From NCBI RefSeq assembly GCF_052119585.1, contig NZ_JBGQOJ010000022.1:1-54405 (forward strand): 54,405 nucleotides of DNA. Reading direction: 5' to 3'. Both the position numbers and the translations under genes were made by a program. This document shows positions 1 through 7,404 of the stretch, one piece after another. Under the pieces are notes generated by a model. That model searched no databases, was not told where the DNA came from, and saw only the letters and a list, made by a program, of their open reading frames with translations. Every line of letters starts with the position of its first letter. Position 1 is the stretch's first letter. The stretch is from JBGQOJ01 sp052119585. GTDB taxonomy: Bacteria > Pseudomonadota > Alphaproteobacteria > Rhodobacterales > Rhodobacteraceae.

Positions 1-38
1 ACCATGGGTTCGTTCTCCTGCGCCCTCAAGTGTAAACT

Positions 39-263
39 TTAGCCAGTCAATTGTCTCACGCTTATTGGCACAGAGGGGGGGCCAATCCGGTAGCGGCGTT
101 GACGTCCATTGAACCGGTAGTCGAATGTGAAAGAGCGACTGCCCGAACGATAGATGCGAATGGCAAAGCCGGTGACCTCCGTGTCGAAAATCAAGTAATC
201 ACGCCCTTGAACAGGCTCTGCTTCTCGGATAATTTTTCCGTTCAGTTTCAATGTGTTGCTCAT
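39..263 (-). pseudogene. Truncated tyrosine integrase, N-terminal arm-binding part only
   Basis: The reading frame begins MSNTLKLNGKII and resembles the N-terminal arm-DNA-binding domain (DUF4102 type) of phage and island tyrosine integrases: the stretch FDTEVTGFAIRIYRSGSRSF followed by the basic NGRQRRYRIG is typical. Similarity ends about 60 residues in. A short unrelated tail and a stop follow, so the core-binding and catalytic domains are missing. The upstream ATG at 267-269 sits only one base from the Shine-Dalgarno AAAGGAGG, whereas the ATG at 261-263 has a normal spacing of 7, so that start is chosen. It is probably the relic of an earlier element inserted at the same tRNA target. Family identity is recognition of conserved sequence, not a search result. 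Confidence 0.65.
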
Positions 264-590
264 GTGCATGCCTCCTTTGAATTTATCATGAGGCGTAGAT
301 TCGCGCCTCTATCAAGTTCAAACACGCCCAGCGCACCGGAATTCAGGAATTAACCGGAAATAAACGCCACTCCTTATTCCGGATGCACGGATATCATCGA
401 CTGGAGGCAGCGCGGCCGGTCGAAACATGTCCCCGCAGCGAGTGATTTTAGGGGCCGCGGCTGGGCTTGACCGGCGACGTTCGCGCCCGCACCGTGGCGA
501 TCATCCCGATTATGATCGCAGCGTTTTACGTCAGCACCACGTCAGCCAACGCATCACAAAGTTCAGCCGTCTGGCGCGGTCTCAACGCAA
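264..590. other. Intergenic stretch, no supported gene
   Basis: Between the truncated integrase and the left repeat I see the integrase ribosome binding site (271-278) and no convincing coding region. A 62-codon plus-strand frame (467-655) has no initiation signal, but its last codons resemble the sequence in front of the right tRNA remnant near 22.53-22.60 kb, so it may be the tail of a decayed gene. Confidence 0.4.
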
Positions 591-733
591 TGAATGTGAC
601 TGAAGATCAAGAGGTGGAACCCTGTAAGATCAAAGGCTTTCCGCTAAGCGGTTGATAAATAAAGAATCAATAAAAACAATAGCTTATGGCTCATAACCTG
701 AAGGTCGTCAGTTCAAATCTGACTCCCGCAACC
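591..733 (+). repeat. Left att-like repeat with 3' half of initiator tRNA-fMet (putative attL)
   Basis: Positions 688-733 give the 3' half of an initiator tRNA: the anticodon arm GGCTCATAACCTGAAGG (anticodon CAT), a T arm with perfect stem GTCAG/CTGAC around TTCAAAT, and the acceptor end CCCGCAACCA. No 5' half precedes it. The upstream flank (TGAATGTGACTGAA at 591-604, ATCAAAGGCTT near 629) recurs in front of the second tRNA half near 22.5 kb in the same orientation. A direct repeat ending in the 3' part of a tRNA is the usual signature of an integrative element that uses the tRNA as attachment site. Confidence 0.75.
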
Positions 734-2331
734 ACTTTGACCGAACCACTATTAATAAGGGCCTCGGCCCCGGGTTGGGCCAGCCCTACGAGGGCTGTAA
801 TCGCCCCGTCCAGATCAATCTGCACGCCCCTTTCCGTCTCGTGGATTGTCACGGACTGGATCAAACCGCGAATTGTCTCCAAAGCAGCGGTCCGGATCTC
901 CGGATCGGCCAGCGTCCGGGACAACTCCTCCACTTTCCGACGATAAATCTCGCTCAGTTGCGGATGCAGCCGCACCGGTGACGGTGCAGGCGCTGCCAGT
1001 TTTGCATCAACCTCAGCCAGCTGTGCTTCCATGTCTTCCAGTCTGGTCTTCAAGCCTGCCGTGCGCAGCCCATCGGCGATGGCGTCGTAGAGCCCGTCGA
1101 GTCGGCGCGTGATATGAGTGCGTTCGGATGTTAGCCGGGCGCGGGTTGCGCTTTCTTCGGCACGCTCGGCATTCATCTCGCGGCTGACAGATGCCACGAA
1201 GGCGGCCACCGCCTCGGGACGCATCAACCGATTCCGCAGCAGGTTCAGCACCACACCTTCTAGCTCGTCACGCTTGAAGGAGCGTTTCTGCGTGCAGGTG
1301 GCCTGTTTGCGTGCGGCGGAGCAGGCAAGATAATCCTTACCGACAGCGGCAAAGCCACCGCCACAGCAGCCACAGCGCAGCAGACCAGTCAGCAGATGGG
1401 TCGCCCGTTTTTTTTCCCAGAACCGTGTCGCTCTGAGCGCTTGTACGCGCGGTGTTGCATCAATCTCGCCTTGACGATGTTTGACACGAGCCCAAAGCGC
1501 GTCGTCCACGATCCGCATTTCCGGCACGTCGGTGATGATCAACTGCTCATGCGGATTGAGCCGTGAAACCCTACGTCCTGTTTCCGGGTCCTTGATGTAC
1601 CGCAGCCGGTTCCATACCAGCCGGCCGATGTAGAGTTCATTATTCAGCAGGCCGGTGCCCCGGATACGGTGGCCGCGAATGGCCGTGTCGCGCCACGGTT
1701 TGCCACTGGGGCCGGGGATTTCCTCGCCGTTCAGCTTTCTTGCGATGGCTTTGGGTGACAGGCCCTCGCTGAACTCTACGAAAATCCTGCGGATCAGGGC
1801 TGCCTCCGGTTCGTTTATCGTGCGCTCGCCGGTGACGGGCATGCCGTCTGGTCCAAGACGGCGCACGACATCATAGCCGTAACTGTTGCCGCCGCCCGAG
1901 CGTCCGGCCTCGACACGCCCGCGCATTCCCCGATGGGTTTTGGCAGCGAGGTCTTTCAGAAACAGCTGGTTCATCGTGCCTTTGAGGCCGACGTGCAACT
2001 CGCTGACCTCGCCTTCTGACAGGGTGACGATCTTTACCCCGTAAAAACTCAGCCGCTTGAACAGTGTCGCCACATCCGCCTGATCGCGGCTGAGCCGGTC
2101 AAGGGCCTCGGCCACGATGATGTCGAAACAGCCGCGGCTAGCGGCGTCCATCAGGCGTTGTACGCCAGGCCGCTGCATGCTGGCACCGGAGACTGCCTTA
2201 TCGGAAAATACCTCTGTCACGGTCCAGCCTTCGCGGGTGACGCGTTCACGACAGATGCGCAACTGGTCCTCGATGGATGCCTCGCTTTGCATCTGTGAAG
2301 AAAACCGCGCGTAAATGGCTACTCTGGTCAT
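691..2331 (-). CDS. Large serine recombinase (resolvase/invertase family)
   Basis: A 546-residue site-specific recombinase of the large serine type, cutting and rejoining DNA through a serine-DNA link. The N-terminus YARFSS carries the catalytic serine (about residue 11); ALDRLSRD is the conserved resolvase-domain motif. A recombinase domain with KAIARKLN follows, then a zinc ribbon with four cysteines (LLRCGCCGGGF and YLACSAARKQATC) and a coiled-coil-rich C-terminal region. It is the last of three recombinase genes and starts in an ATGA overlap with the tyrosine recombinase upstream. The last residues VAGVRFELTTFRL are encoded by the antisense of the tRNA-fMet remnant, so the gene ends inside the attachment site. 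This fits an element-borne recombinase at the element end. Confidence 0.93.
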   Translation of the reverse strand: MTRVAIYARFSSQMQSEASIEDQLRICRERVTREGWTVTEVFSDKAVSGASMQRPGVQRLMDAASRGCFDIIVAEALDRLSRDQADVATLFKRLSFYGVKIVTLSEGEVSELHVGLKGTMNQLFLKDLAAKTHRGMRGRVEAGRSGGGNSYGYDVVRRLGPDGMPVTGERTINEPEAALIRRIFVEFSEGLSPKAIARKLNGEEIPGPSGKPWRDTAIRGHRIRGTGLLNNELYIGRLVWNRLRYIKDPETGRRVSRLNPHEQLIITDVPEMRIVDDALWARVKHRQGEIDATPRVQALRATRFWEKKRATHLLTGLLRCGCCGGGFAAVGKDYLACSAARKQATCTQKRSFKRDELEGVVLNLLRNRLMRPEAVAAFVASVSREMNAERAEESATRARLTSERTHITRRLDGLYDAIADGLRTAGLKTRLEDMEAQLAEVDAKLAAPAPSPVRLHPQLSEIYRRKVEELSRTLADPEIRTAALETIRGLIQSVTIHETERGVQIDLDGAITALVGLAQPGAEALINSGSVKVVAGVRFELTTFRL

Positions 2332-3371
2332 GATCGACCTTCCTTGAGACGTTTGATCAGCATTTGATAATCCCGCCCTGCATCGATTGTTTGAGCGTGG
2401 ATGTAATGACGTTCGGCTGTCCTGAATCCTGAGTGTGCCAGAACGGGGCGGATCAGTCGCGCACTTTCTGGCGACATGCGAGCAAGCGTTGTCGCGGCTG
2501 CATCGCGGAAGAAATGCGGGGGCACGCGTTTGCCAGTCAGCTTGAGGGTCAGGCCGCCGATGCGGCTTCCAATGTAATCTTGCCCGATAATCTCCCCTTT
2601 TTTACCGACCCAGAGAATGTCATGGTTCTGATCCCCGCGGGACAGAAGAGCAGGACGCGTCTCTTCTATGTAACGGCGCAGGATAGGTTCTACCTGGTGT
2701 GGGACCGCAGCTTCCCAAGGCACGCCCGTTTTGGTCATGTCCTCAGACAGAGAGAGGAGGATCTCGCTCTCGGAGACGTGGAGGGACTGACCAAGGGTGA
2801 GCTCGCAAAACGAACGACGCCGGATCGGCAGCAAAGCCAGCAGGGCGATCATTATGCCGTCCCGCTGGCAGATCATCCGCTTGAGCGGAGATGGGGCAGC
2901 ATCGGCATTTGCGGTGGCCTGAGTCAGCCCGGCTTTGAGCAGCACTTCGCTCGACAGTATCCGCCCCTGTTTCCGAGCTGGATCGCCACGACCAGCAGCA
3001 CGCTTCAATCCAGCGAGCAATCGCTGGGGCATCGTCCAATCTTGATCTGGATCAGTGGCCCGCAAAACGCGCAGAACCCCGTCTACAAACAACAGGCGCG
3101 ACATTGGCGCTGTATGTGCAAGCGCGTCCAGCCAGCGCTGAAGCCGGGCTAGGGTGGCGCGCTCTGCAGGCGGTGTGAAAAGCGCATCGGGGTCGGTGGT
3201 CTCAAGCCACTTCATCCAGCGCGCATAGCAGGCCTCAAGCGTTTTGGACGAGGTCTGACGCAAATGCGCCAGCGCACCGGGATCGTCAAACGGGCCTGCT
3301 TTCTTGTGCAGCGCGTCCCACATCATGCGGTCTGCTACAGGCCAAGCGGCGCGGGGTAGAACGAGGCTCAT
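2328..3371 (-). CDS. Tyrosine recombinase (second of the recombinase operon)
   Basis: A 347-residue tyrosine-type site-specific recombinase. The C-terminal catalytic domain shows the first arginine in LLPIRRRSFCELTLG, a probable lysine in DMTKTG, the HFFRD box (His286, Arg289) and LAHSGFRTAERHYIHA, with His313 and the nucleophile Tyr323. The N-terminal 150 residues look like a SAM-like core-binding domain with little similarity to well-known integrases. It overlaps both neighbours by four bases (ATGA), so the three recombinases are translationally coupled. Tandem tyrosine recombinases are known from Tn554-like and RIT elements. Here the third partner is a serine recombinase, which is less usual. 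Confidence 0.88.
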   Translation of the reverse strand: MSLVLPRAAWPVADRMMWDALHKKAGPFDDPGALAHLRQTSSKTLEACYARWMKWLETTDPDALFTPPAERATLARLQRWLDALAHTAPMSRLLFVDGVLRVLRATDPDQDWTMPQRLLAGLKRAAGRGDPARKQGRILSSEVLLKAGLTQATANADAAPSPLKRMICQRDGIMIALLALLPIRRRSFCELTLGQSLHVSESEILLSLSEDMTKTGVPWEAAVPHQVEPILRRYIEETRPALLSRGDQNHDILWVGKKGEIIGQDYIGSRIGGLTLKLTGKRVPPHFFRDAAATTLARMSPESARLIRPVLAHSGFRTAERHYIHAQTIDAGRDYQMLIKRLKEGRS

Positions 3372-5071
3372 TTGCGTCGTCCTTTCTTTGCTTCCATCAG
3401 ATCAGCAAATGCGCGGGTCGCAGACTTCACTTCGAGGCCAGAATACAGGTTGATCGTATGGCTGACGTCCGAATGACCAAGCAGGCGGCGCGCGACCTCA
3501 TAACCGCCGGGATTGGCATCGAGCCAGTTCATCACGGCAGTGTGGCGGAACAAGTGAGAATTGACCTCAAGGCCGGTTACTTTGGACACGCGTCGTCTTA
3601 TCCGTGCTGAAAGCTGACCGGGCACCATCGGGCCTGTTCCGTCGCGCCGTGGGAACAGCCAAGGCGTTCCAGCAGCACACATATGCGGGCAGCGCGTCGC
3701 GAGGTGGCGATCCATCATGCGGAGCACGTCTTTGGGCAGTTCGAACTCGAGGGGACGTTCATTCTTGAGATCGTCTTCTGTCAGCACCAGATAGGCGCGG
3801 CCATCTCCGGGGCGCTGGATGTGACGTTCCAGATGAATACCGGCCAGATTTTTGATGCGGACGGGGCAAACCAGAAGAATGGCGATTGCTACCGCGTCCT
3901 CGCGCGCCAGTGCCTTGGTATAGTCGTTTGCCTTGCCTGTGGGCGGACGGTTGAACACCCGTTCAGGCAACTCCAGCAAACGCAGCATAGCCTTGTCATT
4001 TTGCAAGACGCGCAGGCGGTCACGGTTCCTGCGGGTCATTCCCTTCTGCGGCGTTACGGCGACACGTGCCGCAAGCTTGGCGAGCTGCTTTTGAATCTCT
4101 TCAGGCTGACCCGTTATGCGGCTCAGGTTGCGCAGCAGCGCCGCCACTTCGCTGATCATCTTCACAGTCTTGTTCTCAGTGCGCGACAGCATCTGACGCA
4201 GGCCGCGTTCGACGACCGCAGGGGGCAGCAGTGCCGCGATACTGTCGACCTCCTCGATCGGCATGCCCGCATGCACGAGTTCTGAGGCAAAGCGGATGAT
4301 CTGGCGGCGATACTGGAAAAGTGTTGCCGGACGCAGCACCTTTACCCGTCCGTTCTCCGCCAGCGGGTCCGGATGCGATAGCTGAAACATCAGCTGTTCG
4401 AGATCCGCCAGAAACTCCATGGGAAACATTGTATCGGGCAGCTTGATGATCTTCTGGCGATTTTCCAGCGGCAGGCGGGTCTCAGGCCAGTCGGGCAGTC
4501 GGCGTGCTGCCAGATTCCAGCCATTGATTGCGGCGCGATAGGCTCCATCTGGCGATTTGCTGATCTCGGTGCGGATCAGCGCCTCACGATATGCCAGAGC
4601 CTCTTCGGCGCGAACCTGATGCGGCGCGACTGCCTGGTTGTTCAGGAAGTGCACGAAGCGGCACAGAGACGCCAGCAAGGTCCTGTCCTTGGTGGCCAGT
4701 ACGCTGGCCCAGAGATGCTGCCATTCAGGCGACAGATCTGTGATGCGGTTGAAGCGGCGCCCGACGATCCCGACATGGACCATCGCCGAGCGGGCATCGC
4801 TGACCGCGTTCTGCCAGGCCTTGGTCGTGAGCCCGAGAGCGGCCGGGGCGATCCGCGCCAGACGCGGCTGCAACCAGCGGCCATGGCAGGGCACATCCTG
4901 TGGCGCGCGGCCGATGGCTTTGGCAACGCGGCGCAACCCGGAGATCATGTCGCGGATCCGCGTGGGCTTCAGGCTCTGGTCTGCCTCAAGCGTCAGGATC
5001 AGGTCCGTGAACATCGGCGTGCCTTTTGGCACGAAAGCCATATCGATATCGAACTTGGCGGAATAGCTCAT
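3368..5071 (-). CDS. Tyrosine recombinase (first of the recombinase operon)
   Basis: A 567-residue tyrosine recombinase, longer than a standard integrase because of an N-terminal extension of about 250 residues. Catalytic residues are visible: Arg in LLVCPVRIKNLAGI, Lys in EDDLKNERP, HLFRH (His506, Arg509), and GHSDVSHTINLYSG with His533 and Tyr543. The start ATG is preceded by AAAGGAG at good distance, and transcription would come from the gap 5072-5236. The stop overlaps the next recombinase by four bases. It is the probable lead gene of the mobility operon of the tRNA-flanked island. I cannot say which of the two tyrosine enzymes does integration and which supports excision. Confidence 0.9.
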   Translation of the reverse strand: MSYSAKFDIDMAFVPKGTPMFTDLILTLEADQSLKPTRIRDMISGLRRVAKAIGRAPQDVPCHGRWLQPRLARIAPAALGLTTKAWQNAVSDARSAMVHVGIVGRRFNRITDLSPEWQHLWASVLATKDRTLLASLCRFVHFLNNQAVAPHQVRAEEALAYREALIRTEISKSPDGAYRAAINGWNLAARRLPDWPETRLPLENRQKIIKLPDTMFPMEFLADLEQLMFQLSHPDPLAENGRVKVLRPATLFQYRRQIIRFASELVHAGMPIEEVDSIAALLPPAVVERGLRQMLSRTENKTVKMISEVAALLRNLSRITGQPEEIQKQLAKLAARVAVTPQKGMTRRNRDRLRVLQNDKAMLRLLELPERVFNRPPTGKANDYTKALAREDAVAIAILLVCPVRIKNLAGIHLERHIQRPGDGRAYLVLTEDDLKNERPLEFELPKDVLRMMDRHLATRCPHMCAAGTPWLFPRRDGTGPMVPGQLSARIRRRVSKVTGLEVNSHLFRHTAVMNWLDANPGGYEVARRLLGHSDVSHTINLYSGLEVKSATRAFADLMEAKKGRRK

Positions 5072-5236
5072 CGGGAAATCTCCTTTGGGACAGGCGTGGT
5101 CTCGGGTGGACAGGGCAGGACAGGGCGTCCGATTCGGGAAAACACTAGCACGTAAAGTCAGAAACTAATGGTGGAGACCTCTTCCCGAATGCCCCGTAAA
5201 GCGTTGACATATATGGACATTAATGGACGCGGCGCC

Positions 5237-5446
5237 CTACCAGCTGGATGCCGCGCGATAGGCCGCGTGCGCGGCCGGATCGATGCGCAATAGACGCCCG
5301 CCGGGCCCCACCCGGATGGCCTCCAGCAGGCCCGCCGCAATCGCGCGGCGAACCGTCTTCTCGGAACAGCTATCCAGTTCCGCCACATCCTTCACAGTCA
5401 GAAGGGTGCGCGGTTTGTCAGTCTTCTTGGTGGATATGTGTGGCAT
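5237..5446 (-). CDS. Excisionase-like helix-turn-helix protein
   Basis: A 69-residue basic protein starting MPHISTKK. The part LLTVKDVAELDSCSEKTVRRAI followed by GLLEAIRVGPGGRLLRI matches the winged helix of excisionase/AlpA-type DNA-binding proteins, including the wing-like RVGPGGRLLRI. The start at 5444-5446 is chosen because GAGGAG lies about 8 bases upstream; longer versions of the frame lack this. The gene sits directly upstream of the recombinase operon, in the same direction, as recombination directionality factors often do. A role in excision control is inferred from size, fold and place. Confidence 0.75.
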   Translation of the reverse strand: MPHISTKKTDKPRTLLTVKDVAELDSCSEKTVRRAIAAGLLEAIRVGPGGRLLRIDPAAHAAYRAASSW

Positions 5447-5591
5447 GGGGCGTCTCCTCGACGTCAGGAGCATCCGCCGCCAATTCCCGTGCCACCTGCC
5501 GTGCAAACAAATCGACCAACCGCATCACAGCAGTGTCGATCTGCGCTTCAGCAGGGCCAGGGAGATGGGAAGAGGCGGGGGCGCGTGTCAT
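5418..5591 (-). CDS. Small hypothetical protein upstream of the excisionase
   Basis: A 57-codon frame (MTRAPASSH onward) overlaps the excisionase start by 29 bases. The middle part IDTAVMRLVDLFARQVAREL would form an amphipathic helix. I do not recognise the family. Support is the coding direction, the overlap and a plausible helical composition. An accessory or dimerising role in the mobility module is possible but unproven; it may also be a chance frame. Confidence 0.4.
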   Translation of the reverse strand: MTRAPASSHLPGPAEAQIDTAVMRLVDLFARQVARELAADAPDVEETPHATHIHQED

Positions 5592-5641
5592 GCCATGACC
5601 ATGACCGGAGGCGATCACCGCGTCTAAGTGTGCCGATAGGT

Positions 5642-6352
5642 TTAATCGTCAGTGATCGATACACTGGACCTATAGCGCTGGTTGCTGTGCCATACTTTGA
5701 TTTCTGACCAGATGGTCTCGCCGTTAACACTGGCTGTGGGGTTGGTAAGGCAGCGCACGATTGCGTTGGTAAAATTTACTAACGGTCCAGTGCGTTCTGA
5801 ACTCGACCCGATGGTAGAGATTGACACGTTGCGGCCTGCCGCGTCCCATGCGTCGAAGATCGAACCAAGAACTGCACTGCGACGATCATCCCGTTCACGA
5901 CGCATGTCCTTGTAACCTGAAAAATATACTTTGTGTTTTGTCGCACTTTGAGTCAGCGACTTATTTATCAGTTGAACCTTAGACAGGGCATCATGAAGTT
6001 CTGACTTGTAAAATTCGTTTGGATTGTTCACGCCCGTCGCTGTTCCGGGAAATTCTACCTGTATCTTGGAGTATAGAGTTGCAGCTCGCTTTAACCGCAT
6101 CTCAGCATGCCGTAATTCTTTAATCAACTTCTCAAGCTCAGCAGGACCCTTCGCCAGTCCTTTTATGACTTCTAGAACGCCACGAACTACAAATCGTTTT
6201 GAAAGCGGATAGGCGAGTCTCTGAGAAAGGGTCCGGATGTCAGATTCTGAAAGGTCAAAATCCTCGGCTAGCTTCTGCATCTGCTTTTCATTGAGGGGAC
6301 CTTGCTCAGACTCTGGTCTGATTATCCAACTCAGTGGTTGCCTTTTTGCCAT
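5642..6352 (-). CDS. Unrecognised 236-residue protein in the island
   Basis: I do not recognise this protein. It starts MAKRQPLSWIIRP, with AAAGGAAAG upstream of the ATG at 6350-6352; a longer frame to 6415 has no such site. It is charged and mostly helical: an N-terminal LNEKQMQKLAEDFDLSESDI region, then a long lysine- and glutamate-rich part (about residues 60-150) that could form a coiled coil, then a C-terminal half with GSIFDAWDAAGRN and a tail rich in Ser/Thr. No signal peptide or membrane segment is seen. The codon use is less GC-rich than the recombinases beside it. It lies alone between the mobility module and the CRISPR locus, so it is island cargo, possibly defence-related, but no function can be assigned. 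Confidence 0.65.
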   Translation of the reverse strand: MAKRQPLSWIIRPESEQGPLNEKQMQKLAEDFDLSESDIRTLSQRLAYPLSKRFVVRGVLEVIKGLAKGPAELEKLIKELRHAEMRLKRAATLYSKIQVEFPGTATGVNNPNEFYKSELHDALSKVQLINKSLTQSATKHKVYFSGYKDMRRERDDRRSAVLGSIFDAWDAAGRNVSISTIGSSSERTGPLVNFTNAIVRCLTNPTASVNGETIWSEIKVWHSNQRYRSSVSITDD

Positions 6353-6480
6353 GAGGTCTTTCCTTTTACAGCTGAAACCGTGCTGGCAGATGCCACCGGT
6401 CGACTGTCCGGGCAAGAGCGGCGGCTTTCAAGAGGTAAAAGGACACTCCGCAACATAGCCCTCTCGTGTTCCGGATGCAG

Positions 6481-6735
6481 TGTTTGTTAACGAGTTGTCC
6501 GACGATTTCATGCGGCGTCTCTGGTTTCAGGGGTACGGATTTCGTTTCGGGGTTGAGCCAGACGGGTCCAACGGGCAGCCAGTTGCGTGTCTTGCCTGAC
6601 CAGCGTTCCGGGTTTTGCGCACGTTCATTTGCATAGAGCATGGTGCGGTTTGCCAGCGTTGCGCGATCAAAGCCAGCATGGTGCGCATTTGGTGTGACTA
6701 AGCGGATGGCGCTGTGCAGGTGGCAAACACCAAAC
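6481..6735 (-). pseudogene. IS3-family transposase remnant (3' end of orfB plus IS end)
   Basis: Minus-strand codons give AIRLVTPNAHHAGFDRATLA, then NPERWSGKTRNWLPVGPVWL and NPE. This is the characteristic end of IS3-family orfB proteins after the catalytic Glu region. Everything upstream of about 6735 is lost. The outer end of the element is near 6481, where TGTTTGT begins. The same end sequence appears at 54332, where a copy enters the right edge of the window. Confidence 0.7.
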
Positions 6736-7404
6736 TTCCCTCGATTTTCCGCTATCCCAGTGTATTGATAACCAATCAAAAAGTAGATCGCTACACTTAG
6801 CATTGCCGGTCAAGAACTGGAAAATCAGGAATTGAGATGGGACCCCGCGTCCCTTCTTCCTGGCGCCAAATTTATGCTCGTTGCTTTCCCAACGCCCGGT
6901 TCGTCCAACAAGGCAGCGACCACGGTCCATCCGTCAACCGGCCACCAATGACGGGAATATGATCCGGGGACTACCCCACCCCGCGCCGATGCGGCCCCTT
7001 CTGGCCCGGTGCAGAAACACGACTACGGAACCCACCGGCCGGTGAAATCGATGCCAAGGCGCGATGTGACGGATCGGGGACTGCTGCGGCCACAATGGCC
7101 AAGGTGGGGCAGGTGTGAAGCCTGCGGGGAAGCGGCTGGCCACCGTCAAAAGGCATCGTGTGGATACGGATCTGAAAGTGAAGGGCCTTCTCCTGTATAG
7201 CGGGGGGAAGGAGCGGGGGCCGGATATTGTCTAGTTTACAGTAACTGAGGCAATCACAAAAAGATATTCGCACATTCGCCTTTAACGTGCATAGTTTCAT
7301 TAGCTGCTTGAGCCAATGACGACGATAGGCAAAAATGCCAAATGGATTGGTCGGTGTATGCGCTTCCCGAGGGATATTAAGAAGCTAAGGTGAGGATGGT
7401 ATTA
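6736..7404. other. Intergenic region upstream of cas3
   Basis: About 670 bases without a supported gene. The first part has an abrupt break from the IS3 remnant; the part 6960-7230 is GC-rich and frame-less, perhaps a decayed gene. The last 150 bases become AT-richer and presumably hold the cas operon promoter, but I could not identify clear -35/-10 elements or an operator. Confidence 0.4.
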
